Source: SIG435 sp045530725
GTDB lineage: Bacteria > Bacillota > Clostridia > UMGS1810
Reading direction: 5' to 3'
Length of the DNA: 38,673 bases
NCBI GenBank assembly: GCA_045530725.1
Contig: JAZSCT010000064.1
Coordinates: 1-38,673, forward strand
The position numbers and the translations under genes are program-made. Below, piece by piece: positions 23,428 through 31,183 of this stretch (position 1 is the first letter of the stretch; each line of letters opens with the position of its first letter). Under the pieces are notes generated by a model. The model searched no databases. It was not told where the DNA came from and worked only from the letters and a program-made list of their open reading frames with translations.

Positions 23428-24687
23428 TTATCTGCTCTTTTTATTCTTATATACAAAATGAAATACCACGCTGAGCACCACACCTGCAATGATTGCATAC
23501 ACAAGGTCAAGTGCCACAGTAAGTACAAATGTGACTACAAGTACTAGTATATCTGTCCAGTGGGAAGTCTTACAGATATGGACAAATTCTCTCCATTCAC
23601 TCATATTATATGCAACGATAAAGAGGATTGCCGCGATAATCGGCATTGGAATCCACTTGGCATATGGCATAAGGAACACAAGCACAACAAGGAGTACAAG
23701 AGCGTGTACCATTCCTGATATGGGACTTCTGCCACCGTTCTTTACATTGGCTGCAGTTCTTGCGATAGCACCTGTGGCAGGGATACCGCCAAAAAGACCT
23801 GAGAATATATTACCTGTTCCCTGTGCGATAAGTTCGGTATTTGAATTATGCTTATCGTCTATCATACCGTCGGACACAACACACGAAAGAAGTGACTCAA
23901 TGCCTGCAAGGATTGCTATCTTTATCGCACTAGGAAGAAGTGTGCCTATCTTATCAAGTGTGAAGTCTGGCATACTGAATTTCGGAAGATCGCTTGATAT
24001 CTCACCATACTGGCTTCCGATTGTAGCAACGTCCATCTTAAATACAAGCACTACTGCAACCCCTGCAAATACTGCTATGAGAGAACCGGGGATTTTTTTG
24101 TTTATCTTAGGCCATCCTATTAGAACCACAAGTCCGATTATACCCACAACTACTGTCCACCAGTTGACTGTAGAGAAGTAATTTATCACATTCATCACCT
24201 TGTCAGGTGTGTGGATATTGTGTGCGCCCGAAGGGTATGTAAGACCGAAGAAGTCTTTAAGTTGTCCTATCACAATGGTAAGAGCAATACCCGAAGTAAA
24301 ACCTGTGGTGATTGAATGCGGCATATACTTTATAAACGAACCGATTTTAAGCACGCCCATAAGTATCAGGATAAGACCTGCCATAATTGTGGCAATCACA
24401 AGTCCGTCCATCCCCTGCTCTGCCACTATCACGGCAATCATTGTGGCAAATGCGGCTGTAGGTCCTGAAATATTTACCTTACTTCCACCAAGAAGTGCGA
24501 TTACAAAACCTGCAACTATGGCTGTATAAAGTCCCTGCACAGGTGCAACACCTGATGCAATGGCAAGTGCTATGGATAATGGAAGTGCAATAATCGCAAC
24601 GATTATACCTGCAACCACATCACTGCCAAATTTTGAAAGGTTGTAATCCTTCAGAGTGGAGATTATCTTTGGTTCGAAAATTTTCAT
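23428..24687 (-). CDS. SulP/SLC26 family anion transporter lacking STAS
   Basis: This 419-residue membrane protein has the SulP transporter core: the N-terminal region (DVVAGIIVAIIALPLSIALAIASG, abbreviated here to the IALPLSIALAIASG stretch), GLYTAIVAGF, and the TM3 signature LLGGSKVNISGPTAAFATMI. It ends shortly after the last transmembrane segment with a basic tail (HFVYKNKKSR), so the C-terminal STAS domain of typical 550-residue SulP proteins is absent. Likely substrates are sulfate, bicarbonate or dicarboxylates. The ATG at 24687 has AAGGGG upstream; a TTG two codons earlier is rejected. Confidence 0.9.
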   Translation of the reverse strand: MKIFEPKIISTLKDYNLSKFGSDVVAGIIVAIIALPLSIALAIASGVAPVQGLYTAIVAGFVIALLGGSKVNISGPTAAFATMIAVIVAEQGMDGLVIATIMAGLILILMGVLKIGSFIKYMPHSITTGFTSGIALTIVIGQLKDFFGLTYPSGAHNIHTPDKVMNVINYFSTVNWWTVVVGIIGLVVLIGWPKINKKIPGSLIAVFAGVAVVLVFKMDVATIGSQYGEISSDLPKFSMPDFTLDKIGTLLPSAIKIAILAGIESLLSCVVSDGMIDDKHNSNTELIAQGTGNIFSGLFGGIPATGAIARTAANVKNGGRSPISGMVHALVLLVVLVFLMPYAKWIPMPIIAAILFIVAYNMSEWREFVHICKTSHWTDILVLVVTFVLTVALDLVYAIIAGVVLSVVFHFVYKNKKSR

Positions 24688-24764
24688 TTGCAAATTCCCC
24701 TTATTTATATTTTACTGATATAGTATAATACTATTTCCGACTAAAATCAATCACTAAATCCTAC

Positions 24765-24804
24765 AAAAAAGCCATAAACTTTCTCTGAAGTTATGGCTTT
24801 TTTT
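24765..24804 (-). terminator. terminator of the phosphatase-esterase operon
   Basis: AAAAAAGCCATAAACT and AGTTATGGCTTTTTT pair with one bulged A around TTCTCTGA. A U-tract is present in both directions. It lies just after the CE15-like gene and upstream of SulP. Confidence 0.8.
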
Positions 24805-24809
24805 GACAA

Positions 24810-25832
24810 TTATTTATTTAAATAGTCAATGAAATAGTTCCAGTCTTCTCTGCTTAAGTAATGACGGCCTTCCCTTATGTGATATGCTATATCTCCCTCG
24901 TGAAGAACCTCCCCGGTTTCAGGAAGTCTGTCAGGATGAATAAATCCTTTTTTGCCTGCTTCACGATAATACTTATCTGCAAGAATACAACTTATATACT
25001 CATTTGGAGGACACGCCCACAAATCTTCCTTTGCACTTGCCACATATACCTTGTGAGGAAGGTTTGCCACAAGAAGCCAATGCTGATCAAATGGCATATT
25101 ATCTTCATTGTCAATATATTTCTTATAATTTTCACAGAACCAATAGTTGAATTGTCTGCATATATCATTGACTGTTTCCCCTGTATTTCCTCTTGCTATG
25201 GCTGCACCGCCGCATCCTGAATCATTGGATATTGCACAGTAAAATCTCTCATCCATCATTCCTGCAAGAAGTGCTGTCTTTCCAAGACGCGAGTGACCTG
25301 CCACAGAAATTCTGTCACAGTCTATTTCAGGAAGTGTAACTGCATAGTCAAGGCATCTCATTGCCGCCCATGCCCAGATACCAAGTTTTCCGCAATCGGT
25401 GGGATTTTTTCTTCCTTCAGGATAAATCAGTTTTGCAATTCCTGACTGGAATTCATCCTTGTCGTCTGTTACATCCTTGTAGCAAAATGAAAGAATCGCA
25501 TATCCTCTGTCACATATTTCTTCTGTAGGCTGATATCTGTCAGGCACATCTGGACGGAAGTTTATATGTATAAAAAGAGGAACCTTTTTTTCACTTTTCG
25601 GACAGGTATAATTCACAGGGAAACTTCCCTTACCAAACTCTGATTCAAAATGAATCATAAGTCCTTTTCTTATTACCTTTCCTGCACAGAACTTTTCTTC
25701 TGTTTCGGTTTCTTCTGCATACACCTTAAAAGGCTTCGGCGGAAGGTATCCGTATGCTTCTCTTAAAAGCACTTCTTTTATTTCTTCTTTTGTCATCCCA
25801 TCAGGCATAGGAATATTCATTGGTATATTCAT
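24810..25832 (-). CDS. CE15-like alpha/beta hydrolase (glucuronoyl esterase-type)
   Basis: The 340-residue hydrolase resembles carbohydrate esterase family 15, whose members cleave glucuronoyl esters in plant cell walls. Seen: the nucleophile elbow GHSRLGKTALLAG (family GCSRxGK, Ser as nucleophile), the downstream NDSGCGGAAIAR, and a C-terminal histidine block (YHIREGRHYLSREDW). No signal peptide is visible, so it is likely cytosolic and may act on imported fragments or another ester. ATG at 25832 has AAAGG 8 nt upstream. It is last of a three-gene operon with a phosphatase and a deleted SGNH esterase. Confidence 0.75.
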   Translation of the reverse strand: MNIPMNIPMPDGMTKEEIKEVLLREAYGYLPPKPFKVYAEETETEEKFCAGKVIRKGLMIHFESEFGKGSFPVNYTCPKSEKKVPLFIHINFRPDVPDRYQPTEEICDRGYAILSFCYKDVTDDKDEFQSGIAKLIYPEGRKNPTDCGKLGIWAWAAMRCLDYAVTLPEIDCDRISVAGHSRLGKTALLAGMMDERFYCAISNDSGCGGAAIARGNTGETVNDICRQFNYWFCENYKKYIDNEDNMPFDQHWLLVANLPHKVYVASAKEDLWACPPNEYISCILADKYYREAGKKGFIHPDRLPETGEVLHEGDIAYHIREGRHYLSREDWNYFIDYLNK

Positions 25833-25855
25833 AATATTCACCTTTCTTTTATAAA

Positions 25856-26080
25856 TTATAGCAATTCCATCTCTGATCTTATAGCAGAATCCATATTGGA
25901 TTTTTCTTGGAATACTTTTGCTTTATCTTCATACTTTTCAAACTCTTCATAGTATCTCAACCCGAATTCTCTTAATGATACTGCATTGAAATGAAGGTTG
26001 TCAGGATTGGATGTAAGACCCTCCGCAGTAACATACCCCGCCATATTTGACTGACCGATAATCAAAAAAGAATGTATCAT
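25856..26080 (-). pseudogene. internally deleted SGNH/sialate O-acetylesterase-type remnant (in frame)
   Basis: The 74-residue product joins an N-terminus typical of the sialic-acid-specific acetylesterase (DUF303/SASA) family, MIHSFLIIGQSNMAG (Ser of GQSN as nucleophile), directly to what looks like the family's C-terminus, VTAEGLTSNPDNLHFNAVSL (Asp and His of the triad in DNLHF). Family members are about 250-280 residues, so roughly 200 residues between these blocks are missing, while the frame and an excellent AAAGGAGG RBS are retained. Product activity is unlikely. It lies between a phosphatase and a CE15-like esterase in one operon. Confidence 0.75.
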
Positions 26081-26091
26081 TTTTCCTCCTT

Positions 26092-26733
26092 TTATACAAT
26101 CCCGGGTAGTGTTGTAAGAAGGCTTCCCAGATGCTCATCTATACTTATTTTACCGAATCTGAACTCTCCATTATCATAAAAAAGTTCTGTTACAGAGGCA
26201 TTTGATACATAGGGGATATTTTTCATTTCATCAAATCCCCCTGTAGAAACAAGGCTCTGTAAAGTTCTTATTGCCACACCGTGACTTGCAATAGCGATGA
26301 CTTTTCCGTGGTTTTCTTCAGCAATTCTTTTCACCGTATTATATACTCTTTTTCCCACATCTGCCACACTCTCACCACCCGGTGTCTGAGCATTTCCGAT
26401 ATCTTCTATCCACATTTTGTACTTTTCTTCATCTACAAGGTGCATTTCGTCAAACTTCACACCGTCCCACAATGGACAATTTATTTCGCGAACACCTTCC
26501 TCAGGGATTATTTCCACGCCCACCTTTTCTGCAAGAGTTTTTCCTGTGACAAAGGCTCTTTTCAAATCGCTGGCATATACTTTATCTACTTTATAATTAT
26601 TTGCGATAAACTCTGCAGTAAGTTTCGCCTGTTCAACGCCCCTTTTCTGAAGAGGAGTATCCATATGTCCCGCAAAAATCTTCTGATTGTTTGCCTCGCT
26701 TTCGCCATGTCTTATAATAAGTATCGTTGTCAC
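26092..26733 (-). CDS. histidine phosphatase (phosphoglycerate mutase-like)
   Basis: This 213-residue branch-1 histidine phosphatase has the phosphohistidine motif LIIRHGESEANNQ at the N-terminus and the second catalytic His in IAIASHGVAIRTL. The substrate cannot be told from sequence; relatives include broad sugar-phosphate phosphatases and alpha-ribazole phosphatase. A GTG at 26733 is the best start, with AAAGGA 8 nt upstream; the longer frame upstream includes the promoter. First gene of the operon with the SGNH remnant (11-nt gap) and the CE15-like hydrolase. Confidence 0.88.
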   Translation of the reverse strand: MTTILIIRHGESEANNQKIFAGHMDTPLQKRGVEQAKLTAEFIANNYKVDKVYASDLKRAFVTGKTLAEKVGVEIIPEEGVREINCPLWDGVKFDEMHLVDEEKYKMWIEDIGNAQTPGGESVADVGKRVYNTVKRIAEENHGKVIAIASHGVAIRTLQSLVSTGGFDEMKNIPYVSNASVTELFYDNGEFRFGKISIDEHLGSLLTTLPGIV

Positions 26734-26761
26734 ATTATCATTCCTTTCACTTGCACATATG

Positions 26762-26790
26762 ATTATATCAAAAACCCACAAAAAATGCAA
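26762..26790 (-). promoter_or_regulatory. promoter of the phosphatase-esterase operon
   Basis: On the minus strand TTGCAT (plus 26785-26790), a 17-bp spacer and TATAAT (plus 26762-26767) with TG extension lie about 30 bp upstream of the GTG start. Confidence 0.75.
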
Positions 26791-26827
26791 CGATTCCCCC
26801 TCATATGTAATATGATAATAATATACC

Positions 26828-26836
26828 TGATATAAT
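26828..26836 (+). promoter_or_regulatory. extended -10 for the small membrane protein gene
   Basis: TGATATAAT lies 36 bp upstream of the ATG at 26872. No good -35 is seen at 17 bp, so it is an extended -10 type promoter at best. Confidence 0.5.
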
Positions 26837-26871
26837 TTAAAATAAAGCAGATAATAATATCAGGTGATTAT

Positions 26872-27258
26872 ATGAACAAAAAAATCCTTTATTCTTATAC
26901 CTTTGTATTTCTTGTAATGTCGTTACTTTTCGGTAAGTTGTTTAACTTCTATGAAATTATCCCCCGATGGGATAAAATACTTCATTTCTATTCAGGATTT
27001 GTGCTGTACAAGTGGGGAATTTATTTTTATCTGAGGCTAAAAGGGATAAAAACCAACACTTCCCTTATGATAACATCCGGCATTCTTTTCAGTTTTTCCT
27101 GCGCTCTTTTGTGGGAGGTATGGGAGTTTGCAGGTGACAGTATGTTTAATCTTAACTCCCAGAACAATTCTCTCCCTGACACTATGTGGGATATGATTAT
27201 GGGGTGTCTGGGTGCTGTACTTTCCATATTTGTTCACAAAAAATGCGGTAAAAAATAA
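26872..27258 (+). CDS. small membrane protein, DUF2238/VanZ-like pattern
   Basis: This 128-residue protein has four probable transmembrane segments. Conserved-looking polar residues lie at membrane edges: WDKILHFYSGF, ALLWEVWEFAGD and LPDTMWDMIMGCLGA. This D-H, E-x-x-E, D-T-x-x-D arrangement recalls the YjdF/DUF2238 family, whose function is unknown. AGGTGA precedes the ATG. It is the only rightward gene between 23.4 kb and the right edge and is convergent with the GNAT gene. Confidence 0.72.
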   Translation: MNKKILYSYTFVFLVMSLLFGKLFNFYEIIPRWDKILHFYSGFVLYKWGIYFYLRLKGIKTNTSLMITSGILFSFSCALLWEVWEFAGDSMFNLNSQNNSLPDTMWDMIMGCLGAVLSIFVHKKCGKK

Positions 27259-27275
27259 ACCTTTTCACCGCATTT
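27236..27275 (-). terminator. terminator shared by the convergent pair
   Basis: AAATGCGGT (27241-27249) pairs with ACCGCATTT (27267-27275). On the minus strand TTTTTGTG follows. The left arm overlaps the last codons of the rightward membrane-protein gene. Confidence 0.7.
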
Positions 27276-27280
27276 GACTA

Positions 27281-27706
27281 TCATTTCAGTTCCATCCGTC
27301 TGTGTCTTACGTTTTCTTCCATAAATTCATCGCCGGAGGGTGCGAATCCACACTTTTCATAAAATGCAACTGCATCATGCTGAGCGTTGATGTAAACTTT
27401 CTTCTGAGAAATATTGTCTCTTATATATTCAAGAGCCTTTTCCATAAGGATTCTTCCATGGCCGAGACCGTGAGTTACAGATATTATCCTTCCCAGTTTG
27501 TACCAGTCATCCTCCTCAAATCCTCTTAAATATGCTATAAGTTTTCCATCCTCTTTCAGTATAAAGTGCTTCGCGCAAAAGTCAACTCCGTCAGGATCAA
27601 GACAATTCATCTTCTTTTCCACAACGAAAATCTGTGATCTTGCCTTGAGCACTTCATAAAGTTCACAATTTGATAATTGGGAAAATTCCTTTACTGTAAA
27701 TTCCAT
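27281..27706 (-). CDS. ElaA-type GNAT N-acetyltransferase
   Basis: This 141-residue GNAT protein follows the ElaA pattern: LYEVLKARSQIFVVEKK at the N-terminus, CLDPDGVDFCAKHFIL, the acetyl-CoA region GRIISVTHGLGHGRILMEKAL and the C-terminal YINAQHDAVAFYEKCGF. The acceptor is unknown. ATG at 27706 has GAGGAG upstream; the TTG five codons earlier sits in that ribosome binding site and overlaps the upstream stop. It is 11 nt after a coiled-coil membrane protein gene and probably co-transcribed with it. Confidence 0.85.
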   Translation of the reverse strand: MEFTVKEFSQLSNCELYEVLKARSQIFVVEKKMNCLDPDGVDFCAKHFILKEDGKLIAYLRGFEEDDWYKLGRIISVTHGLGHGRILMEKALEYIRDNISQKKVYINAQHDAVAFYEKCGFAPSGDEFMEENVRHRRMELK

Positions 27707-27717
27707 ACTGATGCTCC

Positions 27718-28062
27718 TCAAATAACAAATCCCGCTATCGAAAAAATGAGAAGAATGGCGGCAACAACTGTCATAATGATAAGTTTCTTTGACAAAGATA
27801 CCTTTTCTTCTGTAAGTTTATTTATGATATCTTCCTTATGAGAAATTTCAGTTTTTAACAGTTCACATTCATTTTCTGTCTCTTCGGATTTTATCTTAAG
27901 TTTCTGAATCTCTATTTCAAGAGCGGCAATATCTTCGCTGCAGACTTTACCCGAACCGAAATTTCTTATCATATTTGTAACCGCATCAAAGGATCTGGAT
28001 GCAATTACCCCTGCCACTTTTGTGGCAACACCAAAAGCAATACTGCTCTTTCCCTTCGCCAT
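27718..28062 (-). CDS. small coiled-coil protein with C-terminal membrane anchor
   Basis: This 114-residue protein has no family I recognise. Residues 1-40 are small, basic and alanine-rich; about 45-90 form a heptad-like coiled coil (IEIQKLKIKSEETENECELL); about 93-114 form one hydrophobic helix (LIIMTVVAAILLIFSIAGFVI, about 21 residues, cited as IIMTVVAAILLIFSIAGF) ending the chain. This suggests a tail-anchored protein facing the cytoplasm. GGAGG is well placed before ATG. It has a TTGACA-18-TATAAT promoter and a roughly 145-nt leader. Confidence 0.7.
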   Translation of the reverse strand: MAKGKSSIAFGVATKVAGVIASRSFDAVTNMIRNFGSGKVCSEDIAALEIEIQKLKIKSEETENECELLKTEISHKEDIINKLTEEKVSLSKKLIIMTVVAAILLIFSIAGFVI

Positions 28063-28213
28063 AATACTACCTCCAAAAGCAAAAATTCTTTATGGATATA
28101 TCTGCTATTTTATAAGTGTATTGATATCCACATATTCATGGTTTTTTAGTTCGTTGTTCCGATTGTCATATTTTTTCTCTCATTTGTTAGGAATTTTTAG
28201 ATTTAGTAAAACT

Positions 28214-28243
28214 ATTATAATATTTTTAATATTTCTTTGTCAA
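28214..28243 (-). promoter_or_regulatory. promoter of the coiled-coil/GNAT operon
   Basis: On the minus strand TTGACA (plus 28238-28243), an 18-bp spacer and TATAAT (plus 28214-28219) predict a start near 28207. The leader to the start codon at 28062 is about 145 nt with no recognised riboswitch. The remaining gap up to 28377 shows nothing clear. Confidence 0.75.
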
Positions 28244-28369
28244 TATTTACATACAAATCTTACCCGGATTTAAGATGTTTTTTCATCAAAAACTTTTTTG
28301 ATACCCTGCATCACCATAAGATGAGCCTGTCCGTATATTTTTTGTATTGGCTTAAATTTTAACAATTGT

Positions 28370-28402
28370 AAAAAAATACCCCTCTGCTCATCGCAAAGGG
28401 GT
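28370..28402 (-). terminator. terminator of the Dabb gene
   Basis: ACCCCT (28378-28383) and AGGGGT (28397-28402) close a hairpin that is followed on the minus strand by ATTTTTTT. It lies 24 nt after the gene. Confidence 0.75.
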
Positions 28403-28425
28403 CTGAATCTTAAATGAGATACATA

Positions 28426-28719
28426 CTATTCCTCAAAATCTATGCAGGAACGAACCAATGTGAAAGGTCTCACAAATGTGTCCGCTACATAAACGTGTGA
28501 AGGGTGTTTGATATATGATTTATAAGAATCCACATCATCAAATGAAGAATCAAGCATAACATCAACATTGGACGAATCCATAGCATTGATATTGACTTTG
28601 ATATCAATAAGTCCCGGAATCTTGCCCATAAGTGCTTCAAGATTTGCCTTCATATCTGATTTTATTTTGTCAGTATTGAATTCTTCTTTAAGTTTCCACA
28701 AAATGATATGCTTTATCAT
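28426..28719 (-). CDS. Dabb (stress-responsive A/B barrel) domain protein
   Basis: The 97-residue protein is a single dimeric alpha/beta barrel domain. It begins MIKHIILWKLKEEF, the family hallmark with the N-terminal IKHIVLWKLK strand, and continues with a LMGKIPGLIDIKVNIN strand and the KHPSHVYVADTFVRPF helix. Dabb proteins range from monooxygenase-like to unknown roles, so function is not assigned. It has its own promoter (28754-28782) and terminator. Confidence 0.88.
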   Translation of the reverse strand: MIKHIILWKLKEEFNTDKIKSDMKANLEALMGKIPGLIDIKVNINAMDSSNVDVMLDSSFDDVDSYKSYIKHPSHVYVADTFVRPFTLVRSCIDFEE

Positions 28720-28753
28720 TTAACTTTCCCCTTTCATAAATTATTCCTTCTTA

Positions 28754-28782
28754 ATTATACTTATTTCCCCTTTAAGTGTCAA
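28754..28782 (-). promoter_or_regulatory. promoter of the Dabb gene
   Basis: On the minus strand TTGACA (plus 28777-28782), a 17-bp spacer and TATAAT (plus 28754-28759) lie 35 bp upstream of ATG. It abuts the end of the bile salt hydrolase gene, where no terminator is seen. Confidence 0.85.
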
Positions 28783-28812
28783 CACAAAATCAGGTGAATT
28801 TTCATAGATTTT

Positions 28813-29757
28813 TTATACTTTTTCAAAGCATATGAGTTTGTCTCCCGAAAGGTTTTCTTTTTTCATATCTACTGATTTTATTGAAAGATCATAATAAGTG
28901 GTATAGTAATATATCAGGCTGTCACAGTTTATACAGGAAGAATAACTTGTGTATTCATATCCTTCTGTACTCTTCACACTCCCCTTTATATGATGCACCG
29001 AATAAAGAATATGAAAGAACTGACTTACCCTGTCAGATTCATCGCCTTCAAACACAGATGTCTCCTTCACATAAAATGCCCTTACAAACCTTGACGGGGA
29101 AGAAAAATCCCCCGGAAGTCCCATTGTACCCATTCCGTTGGAAATGTATCCTGAAATTTTGTCATTGTCGAAGGATTCCTGTGGATTGGTATTTGTAAGG
29201 TGACGATAGTTTATAAGATTTTCTATATGAAAGGGAAATTCGGGACTGTTGGTAAGAATCCCATATGGATTGTCATACACATTAAGTCCCGTCTTTGTCT
29301 GCTCTATTGTGATTGATCCCGTCTTATCCGACACTATCCAATGAAGGGGTGTGGGTGAAAGGTCCTTTGAAAAAGGAGTTTTTGTAATATTCATCCGAGA
29401 AGTAAATTTCTTTACTTCATCAATATTTCTGCAACAAGCAAGCACCCTTGAGATAAGTTCATAAGATGCAACATTTGTTTTATCTTCTTTTTGGTCATTA
29501 TACTCACATTTTTTGGGGAAATTAAGTGCTGCCATACTTAACCCCAGGCTATTGGCACCGTCAAAGTACAATGGCACATTATTACTTACTACTGCCATAC
29601 CTATGATGGCATAATGATGCATAAGTTTTGTTCCGTCAGAAAACTCAAAGGGATAGTTTTCAGGGGTGATTACCACCTTTTCCCCATATGACGAAAACAC
29701 ATCAAGATTTCTTCCGAAATAACATCCGTTTTTGTTTGCAGATATTGCCGTACACAT
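28813..29757 (-). CDS. choloylglycine hydrolase family enzyme, probable bile salt hydrolase
   Basis: This 314-residue Ntn hydrolase removes taurine or glycine from conjugated bile salts if the bile-salt assignment holds. After Met removal, Cys2 (MCTAISANK) is the nucleophile. Other catalytic positions of the clostridial enzyme are present: FGRNLD (Arg, Asp), AALNFP (Asn), GILTNSPEF (Asn) and SPSRFVRAF (Arg). The LTNSP and GLPGDFSSPSRF blocks closely match Clostridium perfringens-type BSH. Penicillin V acylases share the fold, so activity on penicillins is an alternative. No signal peptide, so cytosolic. It follows the cyclo-ligase gene after 24 nt, in an sfsA-cyclo-ligase-bsh operon. Confidence 0.9.
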   Translation of the reverse strand: MCTAISANKNGCYFGRNLDVFSSYGEKVVITPENYPFEFSDGTKLMHHYAIIGMAVVSNNVPLYFDGANSLGLSMAALNFPKKCEYNDQKEDKTNVASYELISRVLACCRNIDEVKKFTSRMNITKTPFSKDLSPTPLHWIVSDKTGSITIEQTKTGLNVYDNPYGILTNSPEFPFHIENLINYRHLTNTNPQESFDNDKISGYISNGMGTMGLPGDFSSPSRFVRAFYVKETSVFEGDESDRVSQFFHILYSVHHIKGSVKSTEGYEYTSYSSCINCDSLIYYYTTYYDLSIKSVDMKKENLSGDKLICFEKV

Positions 29758-29781
29758 AAAACCACTTCCTTTTTGGTTTTA

Positions 29782-30339
29782 TTATTGGCAATCTATAATC
29801 ATTTTATCGCAAATTATATAATCCATTGGTATATCGTGACTTAAATGAGGCAATTCTTCTGCTATCTGGAAATCATAACAAAACCCTATCTTCACACCGC
29901 AAAATTCTTTAAGGAACATATCATAACACCCCTTGCCAAAACCCATACGGTTGCCTTTGCTGTCATAGGCAACTCCCGGGATCAGCACAATATCTATATC
30001 TTCTTTTGGGCATATTGTCTTTATCTTTGGCTCTCTGATGCCAAAGGCACCTTTTGTATATTCTGTATTTTCGTCTATGATACAAGGTGTGATTTCTCCT
30101 GTCTTTTCATCAGTAACGGGAAGTACAACAGTCTTTTTGTCAAAAAGTGCACATCTGATAATATCATCTGTCAGGGTTTCATTTCCCAAAGCCATATACA
30201 CCATAAGGCATCGGGAATTCTTATAAAAGTCGCTTTTGAGAAACAATTTCTGTGCATTTGCGCTTTTTTCTTTCTTTTCTGTATCATTTAAAGATGCCCG
30301 TTTCTTTTTGTATTCTTTTCTCAAAGCATCCTTTGTCAT
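29782..30339 (-). CDS. 5-formyltetrahydrofolate cyclo-ligase
   Basis: The 185-residue enzyme converts 5-formyl-THF to 5,10-methenyl-THF with ATP, returning folate to the one-carbon pool. Signatures are the N-terminal LRKEYKKKRASL and the ATP/folate region IPGVAYDSKGNRMGFGKGCYD (glycine-rich GFGKGCYD at about 133-140). It overlaps sfsA by 4 nt (ATGA), so translation is coupled, and it precedes the bile salt hydrolase gene. Confidence 0.93.
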   Translation of the reverse strand: MTKDALRKEYKKKRASLNDTEKKEKSANAQKLFLKSDFYKNSRCLMVYMALGNETLTDDIIRCALFDKKTVVLPVTDEKTGEITPCIIDENTEYTKGAFGIREPKIKTICPKEDIDIVLIPGVAYDSKGNRMGFGKGCYDMFLKEFCGVKIGFCYDFQIAEELPHLSHDIPMDYIICDKMIIDCQ

Positions 30340-31016
30340 AATTTCACCTTCACCTTATCTTTTATACATATTTCATCCATACATACATCACAGGTCACAC
30401 AAAGTATGTTCACTCCTTCTCTTTTTGCATCAGAAAGTGCCTTTGCAAATTCAGGATGGGTGTCGGCATTGGGTGTAAAATACTTTGCACTATCTGTCTG
30501 TATCACAAAAACCGCATATGCTTTGTACCCTTCCTTCGTGCAGTCAATAAGTTCCCTTAAATGTTTTACTCCTCTCTCTGTAGGAGCATCGGGAAACATA
30601 AGTACACCGTTCTTTTCCAGAGTGACGCCTTTTACTTCCACAAAGATTTTGTGTTTGTCTGTCTCCATATAAAAGTCAAAACGGGAATTTTTGTATCTGC
30701 ATTCAGGCTTAAAATATGTAACAAGTCCAAACTCCCCCGAATTTATTGCCCATTCGCCAAACACCTTGTTTGGGGCAGAAGAATCAATGTTGAAAACTTT
30801 GTCCCCTTTCATAACAGATACAAGATCGTATTTCGTCTTTCTGTCTTTGTTGTCACTTTCTTCAAGATATACTTTGACTCCGGGAATCAAAAGTTCTTTG
30901 CATCTGCCTGTATTCTTTACATGGCATATTTCTTCTTTACCGTCTATATTCACATATGCTATAAATCTGTTTGGTCGGGAAATAAATATTCCCTCTTTTA
31001 TATTTTTGTATTTCAT
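30336..31016 (-). CDS. sfsA: SfsA family protein
   Basis: This 226-residue SfsA homologue has the N-terminal OB-like part (FISRPNRFIAYVNIDG, HVKNTGRCKELLIPG) and a nuclease-like C-terminal part (SRFDFYMETDKHKIFVEVKG, then FPDAPTERGVKHLREL). The D..E.K arrangement of restriction-endonuclease folds is visible (DFYM, VEVKG). The cellular role is poorly defined; in E. coli it was described as a sugar fermentation stimulation protein. It is the first gene of the operon, with a promoter at 31048-31076. Confidence 0.92.
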   Translation of the reverse strand: MKYKNIKEGIFISRPNRFIAYVNIDGKEEICHVKNTGRCKELLIPGVKVYLEESDNKDRKTKYDLVSVMKGDKVFNIDSSAPNKVFGEWAINSGEFGLVTYFKPECRYKNSRFDFYMETDKHKIFVEVKGVTLEKNGVLMFPDAPTERGVKHLRELIDCTKEGYKAYAVFVIQTDSAKYFTPNADTHPEFAKALSDAKREGVNILCVTCDVCMDEICIKDKVKVKL

Positions 31017-31047
31017 AGTGATTTTCCTTTTTGTATTTTATACAAAC

Positions 31048-31076
31048 AATATATCACTATTTTGAGATTTTTTCAA
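31048..31076 (-). promoter_or_regulatory. promoter of the sfsA operon
   Basis: On the minus strand TTGAAA (plus 31071-31076), a 17-bp spacer and TATATT (plus 31048-31053) lie about 32 bp upstream of ATG. Confidence 0.65.
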
Positions 31077-31077
31077 C

Positions 31078-31120
31078 AAAAAAGGTGCAGACAATTTCTC
31101 CAAAAATGATCATCTGCACC
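31078..31120 (-). terminator. terminator of the small membrane protein gene
   Basis: GGTGCAGA (31084-31091) pairs with TCTGCACC (31113-31120), followed on the minus strand by TTTTTTG. Confidence 0.75.
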
Positions 31121-31183
31121 AATCTTTAAATACTTTTATTCTGCATTTACTGCTTCTTGGGTTACTTCCTCATCTGTCTGAAG

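Noticed and set aside
22943..23474. Two rightward open frames of 95-150 codons with a duplicated segment
   Set aside because: They overlap the end of the PurF-like gene and the tandem structured repeats; the duplicated peptide simply reflects the duplicated RNA element, and no RBS is present.
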